From contig NZ_CP136628.1 in NCBI RefSeq assembly GCF_032918005.1, positions 2,651,501 through 2,715,500 of the forward strand: a stretch of DNA of 64,000 nt, written 5' to 3'. Below, in pieces: positions 16,749-25,845 of the stretch (the first letter of the stretch is position 1; every line of letters starts with the position of its first letter). The position numbers were made by a program, and so were the translations under genes. The stretch comes from Bradyrhizobium sp. NDS-1. GTDB taxonomy: Bacteria > Pseudomonadota > Alphaproteobacteria > Rhizobiales > Xanthobacteraceae. Below the pieces are notes generated by a model. The model was not told the origin of the DNA. It made no database searches and saw only the letters and a program-made list of their open reading frames with translations.

Positions 16749-17464
16749 GCGAGTTCGTTGTCTTCGGGCGAGTTCAGATAAACGCCCGAAATGGTGTCGA
16801 CCCAGCAGAGATGGTCGTGCACCTTCTTCACGCCAGGGACATTCTCCGCCGCGACGACGGCTGCCTGCCGAGCGCGTTCCTCGGTGATAACGCCGCTGAG
16901 GTGAACGATGCCGTTGCGGACGATGACGTTCAGCCCGAATGGGCACCAATCCTTCTTCTCCATGGTATCCATGATACGGCTGCGAATGTGGTCGTCGTCC
17001 GCCGTCGGATCCGGCACCTCGCGTGCGAGCTCCGCCACCGCCTGAAGCAGATTGGCGCGAGAGACAATCCCGACAACCTTGTCGCCGCGCACTACCGGAA
17101 GCCGCTTGACGTTGTTCCGCTCCATGAGCTCGACGATCTCCGCAAGCGCCGTATCCTCGGTGATGGTCACGACCGATTCTGTCATCACCTCCGAGACTTT
17201 GCGGCCGTGCTCGTGGACGAAGTCGCTGGCCGATTTGTCCGGGCCGAGGATGAACCTCAGCCAGCGACCGCGCTTGCGCCCGGTGCCGATTTCGCTGCGG
17301 CGGATGAAATCTCCCTCGGAGACGACGCCGACCAGCTTGCCGGCATCGTCGACCACCGTGAGACCGCTGACGTGCCGTTTCAGCATGATATTTGCCGCCT
17401 CGACGATGCTGGTGTCGGGGGTAACCGAGATGACCGACCGGGTCATGATCTGGTGGGCGCGCAT
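16736..17464 (-). CDS. CBS-pair and BON domain protein
   Basis: 242 residues from the ATG at 17464 (MRAHQIMTRSVISV), the typical start of the family; an in-frame ATG at 17542 would overlap an FNR-type box and was rejected. Residues 1-65 and about 90-150 are two CBS motifs (MTRSVISVTPDTSIVEAANIM, VSEVMTESVVTITEDTALAEIVELM), which bind adenine nucleotides. The C-terminal 80 residues are a BON domain (IRSRIMDTMEKKDWCPFGLNVIVRNGIVHLSGVI). Such proteins act as energy sensors of unknown target. Promoter carries a TTGA-N6-TCAA box (17529-17542), placing it in the low-oxygen set. Tandem repeats overlap its stop. Confidence 0.85.
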   Translation of the reverse strand: MRAHQIMTRSVISVTPDTSIVEAANIMLKRHVSGLTVVDDAGKLVGVVSEGDFIRRSEIGTGRKRGRWLRFILGPDKSASDFVHEHGRKVSEVMTESVVTITEDTALAEIVELMERNNVKRLPVVRGDKVVGIVSRANLLQAVAELAREVPDPTADDDHIRSRIMDTMEKKDWCPFGLNVIVRNGIVHLSGVITEERARQAAVVAAENVPGVKKVHDHLCWVDTISGVYLNSPEDNELAKAS

Positions 17465-17528
17465 GGACAACTCCGCTGGCTTGTCGAATTTCGATGCGCG
17501 AAAACTAGCTGGAGCATCCGGGCGCGGT

Positions 17529-17542
17529 TTGACGCAGGTCAA
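17529..17542. promoter_or_regulatory. FNR/FixK-type box, CBS-BON promoter
   Basis: TTGACGCAGGTCAA, a TTGA-N6-TCAA palindrome, 65 bases upstream of the CBS-BON ATG. Matches the E-x-x-S-R class consensus recognised by FNR/FixK proteins. Confidence 0.7.
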
Positions 17543-17593
17543 TCGGACGAAGCCCGCCCATCCTGATTAAGCAACTGCGACAAGCGCCCGGAT

Positions 17594-17607
17594 TTGATGC
17601 AGCTCAA
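17594..17607. promoter_or_regulatory. FNR/FixK-type box, PHA synthase promoter
   Basis: TTGATGCAGCTCAA, 64 bases upstream of the PHA synthase ATG at 17672 and 52 bases from the other box on the divergent side. Confidence 0.7.
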
Positions 17608-17671
17608 CCCCGATGCGAAGCGGGGCCATATCCTGTGGAATTAGAACAGAGCCGACAGGAAGCATTCAGCT

Positions 17672-19525
17672 ATGAGCGTCGTCCAGATATTTCCCCGGAC
17701 CGAAGAAACGGCGGCGCAGGCTCTCTCCGTCGATCCCGCCGCGGGTCGCGCAGTCTCGACCGTGAGCCCCGAAAAGCTTGCAGGAATGGCGGCCGCCGCC
17801 GATCCTCTGTCTGCGTCAGAACCATACCCTCTCGACCGTGCGTTCCATGCGATGCTGGCGCGGGTCACCGGCGGAATTTCGCCGCTTGCCCTGTCGCTCG
17901 CCTGGCTCGATTGGGGGGCGCATCTCGCTGCGGCGCCACAACGTCAGATGGAGATTTTCCGCAACGCTGTGCGCGACACCGGCAGGCTCGTGGAAGCGGT
18001 CGCGCACACGGCGTCACCGGGACAGAAGCCGTGGTCGGTGATCCAGCCGCAGGGCCGGGATCGCCGCTTCAGTGGACCGCAATGGGAGGTCCCACCGTTC
18101 AATCTGCTGGCTCAGGCATTTCTGCTCGGAGAGCACTGGTGGCGCGATGCCGCGATCGGCGTGCGAGGCGTCTCGCACACCAACGAAGCCATCGTGGAGT
18201 TCTCGATGCGGCAGATGCTCGACATGCTGGCGCCGTCGAATTTCGCGGCGGCCAATCCGAAGGTGCTGGAGAAGGCGTTCCAGAGTGGCGGCGAAAATTT
18301 CGTCTTCGGATGGCAGAATTGGTGCAGCGACCTGATGCGCCTGCTCTCCAACGCGAGGTTGGCGGATGACGCGCAGTTTGTGGTCGGCAAGACGGTGGCC
18401 GCGTCGCCCGGCAAGGTCGTCTACCGCAACGAACTGATCGAGCTGATTCAGTACTCTCCGACCACCGCGCAGGTCCGACCCGAGCCGATCCTGATCGTGC
18501 CGGCCTGGATCATGAAATACTACATCCTCGATCTTTCGCCGCAGAACTCGCTGGTCGGATATCTGACCGGTCAAGGTTTCACCGTGTTTGCGATCTCTTG
18601 GCGCAATCCGGATGCGAGGGATCGTGATCTCGCCTTCGACGATTATCGCAGGCTGGGCGTCATGGCGGCGCTGGACTTGATCGGCCTGGTCATGCCGGGG
18701 CGGAAGATCCATGCGCTCGGCTATTGTCTGGGCGGCACATTGCTGTCGATCGCCGCCGCTGCAATGGAGCGTGACGGCGATAACCGCCTCGGTACCGTCA
18801 CTCTCCTTGCCGCCCAGACTGACTTCACCGAGGCGGGAGAGCTGACGCTCTTCATCAACGAGAGCCAAGTCGCTTTTCTCGAAGACATGATGTGGCAGCA
18901 TGGCTATCTCGACACGACGCAGATGGCCGGCGCCTTCCAGCTGCTGCGCTCCAACGAGTTGATCTGGTCGCGTCTGTCACACGACTATCTGATGGGCGAG
19001 GGCGCGCGACCGAGCGATCTGATGGCATGGAACGCGGACGCAACGCGGCTGCCCTATCGCATGCACTCGGAATATCTACGAAAACTGTTCCTCGACAACG
19101 ATCTCGCCGGGGGGCGATATCAGGTCGGAGGCAGGAGCATTTCGCTCTCCGATATTCACGCTCCGATGTTCGTGGTCGGCACGCTCGCCGATCACGTGGC
19201 GCCATGGCGATCCGTCTACAAGATCCACTATCAGGTCGATGCAGACGTGACGTTCCTGTTGACCAGCGGCGGTCACAATGCCGGTGTGGTTGCGCCTCCC
19301 GAGGAGCCCGGCCATAGCTATCAGGTGCTGACCAAAGCCGCTGATGCGCCCTATGTCGGCGCGGAGGAATGGCTGAAGCTGGCCCCGCACGTTGAAGGGT
19401 CGTGGTGGCCGGAATGGGCCAAATGGCTGGCGGCGCGGTCCGGCGCGCCCTGCGATCCACCGCAGATCGGGCTTGGAGATGCGCTCGGCCTCCCGGATGC
19501 GCCGGGAGACTACGTTCACACCTAG
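17672..19525 (+). CDS. poly(3-hydroxyalkanoate) synthase-like protein
   Basis: 617 residues, ATG with AGGAAG about 9 bases upstream. An N-terminal PhaC domain (LDRAFHAMLARVTGGISPLALSLAWLDWGAHLAAAP) precedes an alpha/beta-hydrolase core with the lipase-like box GYCLGG, Cys352 as nucleophile. A catalytic Asp is in VVGTLADHVAPW and the His in TSGGHNAGVV. Size and Cys nucleophile fit class I PHA synthase, which polymerises 3-hydroxyacyl-CoA. It is not beside phaA/phaB, so this is likely an additional copy tied to low-oxygen growth; the FNR-type box supports that. Its stop overlaps that of the convergent CHAD gene by 4 bases. Confidence 0.82.
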   Translation: MSVVQIFPRTEETAAQALSVDPAAGRAVSTVSPEKLAGMAAAADPLSASEPYPLDRAFHAMLARVTGGISPLALSLAWLDWGAHLAAAPQRQMEIFRNAVRDTGRLVEAVAHTASPGQKPWSVIQPQGRDRRFSGPQWEVPPFNLLAQAFLLGEHWWRDAAIGVRGVSHTNEAIVEFSMRQMLDMLAPSNFAAANPKVLEKAFQSGGENFVFGWQNWCSDLMRLLSNARLADDAQFVVGKTVAASPGKVVYRNELIELIQYSPTTAQVRPEPILIVPAWIMKYYILDLSPQNSLVGYLTGQGFTVFAISWRNPDARDRDLAFDDYRRLGVMAALDLIGLVMPGRKIHALGYCLGGTLLSIAAAAMERDGDNRLGTVTLLAAQTDFTEAGELTLFINESQVAFLEDMMWQHGYLDTTQMAGAFQLLRSNELIWSRLSHDYLMGEGARPSDLMAWNADATRLPYRMHSEYLRKLFLDNDLAGGRYQVGGRSISLSDIHAPMFVVGTLADHVAPWRSVYKIHYQVDADVTFLLTSGGHNAGVVAPPEEPGHSYQVLTKAADAPYVGAEEWLKLAPHVEGSWWPEWAKWLAARSGAPCDPPQIGLGDALGLPDAPGDYVHT

Positions 19526-20511
19526 ACCTCCGGCTCGGAGCTCGGCGCGAGCTCCGAGGAGCGGAAGGGCTTGGTCTTGTTCAGTTTCCGATAGGCCGCC
19601 GACGCCGTCCGCAACAGCTTCTTTTCCCGCTTGCGATTGAGGAAGCGATTGCTCGCATCGAGGCCGGCGCCGTTCAACGACGCCGCCAGCGTTTGTCCCC
19701 GCGCATCGTCGTTCAATTGTCCGAGCGATCGTTGCGCCTTGCGCAACTTCTTGAGGATGGACTTCTGTTTCGTCAGCGATTCTCCGGCGAACAGGTCCTG
19801 GAGCGACTCGATCGAATAGGTCATCCGCTTGTTGAGAAGGCGTAGTTTGTGGCGTTTTTCGACGTCGAGCTTGCGGAGCTTTCGCGCTTTCTTGAGCAGC
19901 GTCGTTTCCCATTCGGTCAGCCGCTCCGTCGCCTGGTCAGCGAGCGTGCAACGGCGCAATCGGATGGCTTCCTTGCTGCGCCGGGTCGACCAGGGGCCTC
20001 TCTCGATCCAGGTCGAGGTCTGCTCGACAAGGCGGCGATAGCGCGCGGATTGCAGCGCGCGCGCCAGCTGGCGGTGGCTCTCGGCGCGCTTTTCGTCCCA
20101 GTGCTGAAGCTCGGCGATCACGGCAAGCTCGTCGCCACTCTCAGCGACGACCCGCTCGATCGCCACGTCGAGGTCCCGCACCATGCCGAGCTGGCCGTTG
20201 AGCCATTTCAGTTCGGCCCAGACATTCGGGCGCACAGCGTCGTCGACCATCGGGGAGAAGAAGCGGATGGCGGTGCGCAGGTGTGTCAACGCGATTCGGA
20301 TCTGGTGCAGCGCGTCGGGATCGCCGCGGCAGGTGCCGTCATGCTGAGCGAGGACGGCGTCGAGGTGACGGCGCGCGATGATCCGGAAGGCGGTGTCGCA
20401 GGCCATGCCGGGGCTGAGGCGCGCGGGCAGGGCATTGCGCCGCGTCGCCGGCTTGGCATGCTTGGCCGCCGTCGAGCTCTTGGTGGGTCGCGACATCCTT
20501 GCCCGCGTCAA
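19522..20511 (-). CDS. CHAD-domain protein
   Basis: 329 residues. A CHAD domain of conserved His and basic residues: DALHQIRIALTHLRTAIRFF at about residues 66-85 and a second helical half with repeated K/R (LRKLDVEKRHKLRLLNKRMTYSIESL). CHAD domains bind inorganic polyphosphate. The first residues (MTRARMSRPTKSSTAAKHAKPATRRNALP) are basic and probably disordered, and an internal Met5 could be the start. 10 bases after the APH-like gene, so the two are an operon. Association with PHA synthase and stress genes fits a role at polyphosphate or PHA granules (inference; CHAD proteins near phaC are known). Confidence 0.82.
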   Translation of the reverse strand: MTRARMSRPTKSSTAAKHAKPATRRNALPARLSPGMACDTAFRIIARRHLDAVLAQHDGTCRGDPDALHQIRIALTHLRTAIRFFSPMVDDAVRPNVWAELKWLNGQLGMVRDLDVAIERVVAESGDELAVIAELQHWDEKRAESHRQLARALQSARYRRLVEQTSTWIERGPWSTRRSKEAIRLRRCTLADQATERLTEWETTLLKKARKLRKLDVEKRHKLRLLNKRMTYSIESLQDLFAGESLTKQKSILKKLRKAQRSLGQLNDDARGQTLAASLNGAGLDASNRFLNRKREKKLLRTASAAYRKLNKTKPFRSSELAPSSEPEV

Positions 20512-20521
20512 TCAGCTTGCC

Positions 20522-22063
20522 CTATTGCCCCTCAGCGATCGCGTCCCGACAGCTCTGGAGCGTTTGCTCCTGTGTCCCGGATGCATCGATGGTCGCCCAG
20601 CCAACATGGCCGATACTATATTGCTCCTGCAGCGCGGCAACCTCTTCCGTGGCGTCGGATGCGTCTCCCCGGCGGCTTCCGATCCGCATCTGCCGGGTCG
20701 CGAGATCGGCAACGAGGAACAGGCCGTTCAGCGGCACGTTGCGGTCGCGTGCCAGCGCGGCGATCGCGTCCCGTTCGTCCTCGCGGGCGAACACGCCGTC
20801 GATGATCGCCGAATGGCCTTGCGCCAGCACCCTCCGGGCGCGCTGAGCCAGCGTATCGTAGACGCGCGCCGCGTGTTCCGGCGTGTAAGCGGAGGGCGGA
20901 AGGCGGTGCGTATCCTCGACCCCGAACATCTGCTTGCGAACGAGGTCGCTGCGCAGCACGACGGCCCCGGGGGACGGCGCGACGACGGGTGCGAGCGCTT
21001 GCGCCAGAACCGTCTTGCCGGTGCCCGACAGGCCGCCGACCGCAATCAGGCGCGGTGCGGCGGGATGGATCAGCGCCCCCGCGAGGTCAAAATAGCGTCT
21101 TGCCTCGCCAAGGATGCCGGGGTCATCGGGATGCGCGGGCTTCAGCCGCGCCAGGGCCACTTGTGCGCGGATCGCTGCCCGGACGGACATGAAAAGCGGC
21201 AGGGCCGAGAGCGCATCGAGATTGTCGGCCGGCGTCGCTGCGAGATAGCGGTTCAGGACGATGTTGGCCGCACCTGGCTGATCGTGGTGCAGCAGGTCCA
21301 TCAGCGTGAATGCGAGATCGTAGAGCACGTCGACGGTTGCCATCTGCGCATCGAATTCGATGGCGTCGAACAGCACGGGCCCGTCCTCGATCAGAACGAT
21401 GTTTGCGAGATGCAGATCGCCATGGCAGCGGCGCACGAAGCCCTTCCGGCCGCGCTCCTCGAGCAGGGGACGAACGCGCAGAAATGCCTCGTGCGAGGCC
21501 TGGCCGAGCTTTTCGATGTCCCCCGCGTCGAAATGGCCGCCGGCTCGCAGGCCGTGACTGTTGCCGTCGATCAGGGCCGGGATGGAGGAGATCCATGCCT
21601 CGCTCCCGGCGCGGGCCGCCGCGGCGTGCGAATCTACGATCGCGTCAGCAGCGGCCGAGGCAAGAGCGGCATCCAGCGGGCCAGCCCTTGCCAGATGATC
21701 CAGCGTGCGGTTTTCGTCGAAGCGCGACATGTCGACCGCATACTCGACCGGACGGCCGGGGCCGTCGACCTTGAACGATCCGTCCGGCTCCTCGGTGATC
21801 GCGACGACGCGATGGTATATCTGCGGCGCCAGCGGCCGGTTGATCCGGATCTCCTCTTCGCAGGCTGCCTTCCGCTTCTCGAGCGTCGAATAATCGAGGA
21901 ACGGAAACTGCACGGCGCGCTTGATCTTCAGCGCACGCCTGCCGTCGAGAAGGACCGAAGCCGCATGCGTGTCGATCCGCTTGACGTTCGGATGCTCAGC
22001 GGAATTGGTGAGCGCCACGAAGATCCGGTCCTGGGTCGCAGAATCGTCTGTCATGTCTGGCAC
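20522..22063 (-). CDS. APH-like kinase fused to P-loop ATPase
   Basis: 513 residues in two parts. Residues about 40-320 carry an aminoglycoside-phosphotransferase-like fold with CHGDLHLANIVLIEDGPVLFDAIEFD, holding the Brenner catalytic Asp and the metal-binding Asp. Residues about 345-510 are a zeta-toxin/AAA_33-like P-loop: AVGGLSGTGKTVLAQALA (Walker A) then R-rich lid regions. This pairing is common in Alphaproteobacteria and is annotated as bifunctional aminoglycoside phosphotransferase/ATP-binding protein; substrates are unknown and antibiotic resistance is unlikely. First Met could be 22063 or 22054. The FNR-type box at 22180 lies between it and the USP gene and could serve both. Confidence 0.82.
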   Translation of the reverse strand: MPDMTDDSATQDRIFVALTNSAEHPNVKRIDTHAASVLLDGRRALKIKRAVQFPFLDYSTLEKRKAACEEEIRINRPLAPQIYHRVVAITEEPDGSFKVDGPGRPVEYAVDMSRFDENRTLDHLARAGPLDAALASAAADAIVDSHAAAARAGSEAWISSIPALIDGNSHGLRAGGHFDAGDIEKLGQASHEAFLRVRPLLEERGRKGFVRRCHGDLHLANIVLIEDGPVLFDAIEFDAQMATVDVLYDLAFTLMDLLHHDQPGAANIVLNRYLAATPADNLDALSALPLFMSVRAAIRAQVALARLKPAHPDDPGILGEARRYFDLAGALIHPAAPRLIAVGGLSGTGKTVLAQALAPVVAPSPGAVVLRSDLVRKQMFGVEDTHRLPPSAYTPEHAARVYDTLAQRARRVLAQGHSAIIDGVFAREDERDAIAALARDRNVPLNGLFLVADLATRQMRIGSRRGDASDATEEVAALQEQYSIGHVGWATIDASGTQEQTLQSCRDAIAEGQ

Positions 22064-22179
22064 ATCCAGATGCGTCGGGAGGCGGTCCGCCCGACGATCA
22101 AATCCCTACGAGCGGATCGCGGCCAGTCCTTGACGTCGATCAACGCCCGCCGCGAACCACCGGACCGAGTTCCCTTGGC

Positions 22180-22193
22180 TTGACGAGGATCAA
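22180..22193. promoter_or_regulatory. FNR/FixK-type box, USP promoter
   Basis: TTGACGAGGATCAA, 47 bases upstream of the USP ATG at 22241, which is near the usual -40 position if transcription starts just upstream of the gene. Confidence 0.72.
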
Positions 22194-22240
22194 GCGTCTC
22201 GATGAAAGCCGGCTTATTGTGGCGGGCCAAGGAGAATCCG

Positions 22241-23080
22241 ATGCCCATCAAGGATGTCTTTCTGCCGCTTGTCGGTCAGCCGCGCGGGCCATCCTTGGCT
22301 GCGATAGAGAAGTGCGTGGCCGTCGCCGCCGACCTCGGCGCCAGGATCACCGCGCTGGCGCTTGAGGAAGAGGTTTACGAGCGGCCAAAGGTGATGCTGC
22401 CCTACGATCGCGAGGCCGTCGAGGCCGGCAGTTCGCGCGAGGCGAGCGACGCGCAGCGGCTCCTGAACGCATTCACCAATGCGGCGTCCTGCGCCAATAT
22501 TCGCGCCCAGAGCCGAACGGGCAAGGCGCCGGCGGACCAGATTCCGGCGATCCTGGCGGAACACGCCCGTTTCAGCGATCTCACACTGGTTCCGGTGAAG
22601 CCGCACGACAGTCGAACGGAGACCATTGTCGAAACCTTCCTGTTCGAATCCGGCCGACCGCTTCTGCTCTGTCCGGAACATCACGCGGACGAACTTCGGC
22701 CGGAATTCGAGAACGTCATGATCGCCTGGGATCACTCCGCACGTGCGGCGCGGGCGGTCGGCGATGCACTGCCGCTCCTGCAGGTGGCCGCCTCGGTCCG
22801 CGTGGTGACGGTTACGGATGACAAGACCGAAGCGGTCGTGCAATCCGGAGCCGCTCTCGTCGATCATCTGAGGGAACACGGCGTCCACGCCTCCTTCGAA
22901 ACGGCTAGAGGCAGCGGCAGGTCGATCGGCAAGATCTTGGGAAACTGGGCGAATTCCCATGGAATGGATGCGATCGTGATGGGCGCCTATCATCATTCGC
23001 GCTTGAACGAGATCGTGTGGGGCGGTGTGACAAAGACCGTCATTGGCCAGCCACCATGCTGGGTTATGATCTCACACTAG
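22241..23080 (+). CDS. universal stress protein
   Basis: 279 residues from ATG 22241 (AAGGAG 7 bases upstream); an upstream in-frame ATG at 22202 would begin only 9 bases after the FNR-type box and was rejected. Two Usp-like halves: PIKDVFLPLVGQ..LAAIEKCVAVAADLGARITALAL and NVMIAWDHSARAARAVGDALPLL, with the C-terminal nucleotide motif MGAYHHSRLNEIVWGGVTKTV. Tandem-Usp proteins are induced by oxygen limitation and other stresses. Followed after 64 bases by the acyl-CoA synthetase gene, likely cotranscribed. Confidence 0.88.
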   Translation: MPIKDVFLPLVGQPRGPSLAAIEKCVAVAADLGARITALALEEEVYERPKVMLPYDREAVEAGSSREASDAQRLLNAFTNAASCANIRAQSRTGKAPADQIPAILAEHARFSDLTLVPVKPHDSRTETIVETFLFESGRPLLLCPEHHADELRPEFENVMIAWDHSARAARAVGDALPLLQVAASVRVVTVTDDKTEAVVQSGAALVDHLREHGVHASFETARGSGRSIGKILGNWANSHGMDAIVMGAYHHSRLNEIVWGGVTKTVIGQPPCWVMISH

Positions 23081-23144
23081 GCTCGTTATTCTCCAGCCTG
23101 ATCGTCAACCATCGAACCGTCGCTGACCGGGCTCGCTTGCTTTC

Positions 23145-25838
23145 ATGTCAACCTATCGTCTGAACCATCTGCTGGCGCCGCGTTCAGTCGCGCTCGTCGG
23201 TGCGAGCGCCCGTCCGGCCTCCGTCGGACGCGCTGTCCTGGAGAACATTCACAAGGCCGAATTCAAGGGACGGTTCGGCCTCGTCAATCCGCGCCATGCC
23301 GAAATCGGCGGCGTCGCCGCGGTGAAGAGTCTGGACCGGTTGGACTTCGTGCCCGAGCTCGTGGTCATCACGGCGCCAGCGCGCGAGATTCCCGCCATCA
23401 TCGACCAGGCCGGGCGTCGCGGCTCGGCGGGCGCATTGATCGTTTCGGCCGGGCTTGGCCATGGACCGGGATCTCTGTACGAGGCTGCGATCACCGCGGC
23501 CCGCAAATACGGCATGCGGCTGATCGGACCGAACTGTCTTGGCATCATGATGCCGGGGGTCAGCCTCAATGCTAGCTTTGCGGCGCATATGCCGGGGGCG
23601 GGCAGCCTCGCACTGATCTCGCAATCGGGCGCGATCGCTGCCGGCATGGTGGACTGGGCTGCGCAGCGCGGCGTCGGCTTCTCCGGCATCGTCTCGATCG
23701 GCGATCAGATCGACGTCGATCTTGCCGATCTGCTCGACTATTTCGCGATGGATCACAAGACGCGCGCGATCCTTCTCTACATCGAGTCCATCAAGGATGC
23801 GCGCAAATTCATGTCGGCGGCGCGTGCCGCCGCGCGCGTGAAGCCCGTCGTCGTGGTGAAGTCCGGCCGCATGGCGCAGGGCGCGAAGGCGGCGGCCACG
23901 CATACCGGCGCGCTCGCCGGCGCCGACGCCGTGTATGACGCGGCGTTCCGCCGGGCGGGTGTGGTGCGGGTCTCCGATCTGCGTGAGCTGTTCGATTGCG
24001 CCGAGACACTCGGCCGAGTCGAATCGCCCGCGGGGAAGCGTCTCGCTATTCTGACCAACGGTGGCGGGATCGGCGTCCTCGCCGTCGATCGATTGGTCGA
24101 GCTCGGCGGAATCCCGGCGACCATCTCGGCTGAGGCGCGCAAGACGCTCGACGCGGTCCTGCCGCCGACCTGGTCCGGGGCAAACCCCGTCGATATCGTG
24201 GGCGACGCCGACGCCTCGCGCTACGCGGCGGCTTTGGAGGTGCTGCTGGCCGATCGCGACAATGATGCGGTCCTGGTCCTCAACGTGCAAACGGCGATTG
24301 CCTCGGCGGCCGACATCGCGACGACCGTGACGAACCTTGTCGGAAAATATCGCGAGGAGCATCGTCGCTGGGCGAAGCCCGTATTGGCGGCCTGGGTTGG
24401 AGCCGATCAGCACATCATTCAGGCGCTTTCCGGCGCCGGTATGCCGAACTACCCGACCGAAGACGACGCCGTGCGCGGCTTCATGCATCTGGTCCGACAC
24501 CGCGAAGTGGTAGAGGAGCTGAGCCAGGTTCCTCCCGCGATGCCTGATACGTTCGTTCCGGACGCCCGGGAAGCGAGGCAGATCGTCATCGCCGCGATTG
24601 CGGACGGCCGCGAATGGCTCGAGCCTGTCGAGATCAAGAACCTGCTCGAAGCCTACGACATCGCGATGGTCCCGACCTATGCGGCAGCCGATGTCGAGCA
24701 GGCGGTGAGCTACGCAAAGGAGATCTTTGCACAGGGCGGCACCGTGGTGCTGAAGATCATGTCGCGGGACATCATCCACAAATCCGATGTCGGCGGTGTC
24801 GTTCTCAATCTGACGACGCCCGAGGCCGTGCGAGCGGCCACGTCCGACATTCTCGCCCGGGCGAGAAAGCTGCGGCCCGAGGCCCGCATTGGCGGCGTCA
24901 TCGTCCAGGCGATGGTCGTCAAGGCGAAGGCGCGCGAACTCATCCTGGGCCTCGCCGACGATCCGACTTTCGGCACCGTGGTCGTCTTCGGCCGTGGTGG
25001 CACCGCGGTCGAGATCATCAACGACAAGGCGCTTGCGCTGCCGCCGCTCGATTTGCAACTGGCCCGCGACCTGATCGACCGCACCCGCGTGTCGCGGTTG
25101 CTGCCTGCTTATCGGGACGTGCCGGCGGTGAAGCCAGATGCCGTCGCCATGGTGCTGGTCAAGCTCGCGCAGATGGCGGCCGACATTCCCGAGATCCGCG
25201 AATTCGACATCAATCCGCTGCTGGCGGACGAAACCGGCGTGACCGCGGTGGATGCCCGCGTCGCGGTCGGGCCGCCGCAACGGAAGTTTGTCGGCTCCGG
25301 CCCGGCCAATTTCGCCGTTCGCGCCTATCCGTCGCAATGGGAGCGCCGCCTCAAGGTCAAGGACGACTGGCGCATCTTCGTGCGGCCGTTGCGTCCCGAG
25401 GACGAGCCGACCATCCACGAATTCCTGCGCCACGTCACGGCGCACGACCTTCGCCTGCGTTTCTTCGCGCCGATGAAGGAGTTTACCCACGAGTTCATCG
25501 CACGCCTCACCCAGCTCGACTATGCGCGCGCGATGGCCTTCATTGCATTCGACGAGGCCACCGGCGAAATGGTCGGCGTGGTCCGGCTCCATTCGGACTC
25601 GATCTACGAGAGCGGCGAATACGCGATCCTGCTGCGATCCGATCTCAAGGGCAGGGGGCTCGGCTGGGCCCTCATGCAGCTGATCATCGACTACGCCAAG
25701 TCGGAAGGTCTGAAGGTCATATCGGGCGACGTGCTCAAGGAGAACATCGTAATGCTCGAAATGTGCCGGGACCTCGGCTTCGAGGTCAAGCCGGATCCCG
25801 CCGAGCCAGATATCTGCGACGTCAAGCTGAAGCTCTGA
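23145..25838 (+). CDS. ADP-forming acetyl/acyl-CoA synthetase fused to GNAT acetyltransferase (Pat-like)
   Basis: 897 residues. Order: CoA-binding Rossmann (LLAPRSVALVGASARPASVGRAV, residues 8-130), succinyl-CoA-ligase-like domain with catalytic His region (KAAATHTGALAGADAVYDAAF), ATP-grasp (LLEAYDIAMVPTYAAADVEQAV to about residue 700, with KIMSRDIIHKSDVGGVVLNL), and a C-terminal GNAT (residues about 740-897, LRPEDEPTIHEFLRHV, LRSDLKGRGLGWALMQLIIDYA). This is the layout of protein acetyltransferase Pat/PatZ, in which the synthetase part is often inactive and the GNAT acetylates Acs and other enzymes. Here the ATP-grasp and His motifs look intact, so ADP-forming acetate/acyl activation is possible. 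It ends 7 bases from the convergent holin-like gene. Confidence 0.85.
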   Translation: MSTYRLNHLLAPRSVALVGASARPASVGRAVLENIHKAEFKGRFGLVNPRHAEIGGVAAVKSLDRLDFVPELVVITAPAREIPAIIDQAGRRGSAGALIVSAGLGHGPGSLYEAAITAARKYGMRLIGPNCLGIMMPGVSLNASFAAHMPGAGSLALISQSGAIAAGMVDWAAQRGVGFSGIVSIGDQIDVDLADLLDYFAMDHKTRAILLYIESIKDARKFMSAARAAARVKPVVVVKSGRMAQGAKAAATHTGALAGADAVYDAAFRRAGVVRVSDLRELFDCAETLGRVESPAGKRLAILTNGGGIGVLAVDRLVELGGIPATISAEARKTLDAVLPPTWSGANPVDIVGDADASRYAAALEVLLADRDNDAVLVLNVQTAIASAADIATTVTNLVGKYREEHRRWAKPVLAAWVGADQHIIQALSGAGMPNYPTEDDAVRGFMHLVRHREVVEELSQVPPAMPDTFVPDAREARQIVIAAIADGREWLEPVEIKNLLEAYDIAMVPTYAAADVEQAVSYAKEIFAQGGTVVLKIMSRDIIHKSDVGGVVLNLTTPEAVRAATSDILARARKLRPEARIGGVIVQAMVVKAKARELILGLADDPTFGTVVVFGRGGTAVEIINDKALALPPLDLQLARDLIDRTRVSRLLPAYRDVPAVKPDAVAMVLVKLAQMAADIPEIREFDINPLLADETGVTAVDARVAVGPPQRKFVGSGPANFAVRAYPSQWERRLKVKDDWRIFVRPLRPEDEPTIHEFLRHVTAHDLRLRFFAPMKEFTHEFIARLTQLDYARAMAFIAFDEATGEMVGVVRLHSDSIYESGEYAILLRSDLKGRGLGWALMQLIIDYAKSEGLKVISGDVLKENIVMLEMCRDLGFEVKPDPAEPDICDVKLKL

Positions 25839-25845
25839 GCGCGCT

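Noticed and set aside
23184..25592. Open frame of 802 codons opposite the acyl-CoA synthetase-GNAT gene
   Set aside because: No domain, no ribosome site, and it exists because stop codons are rare on the complement of high-GC codons.
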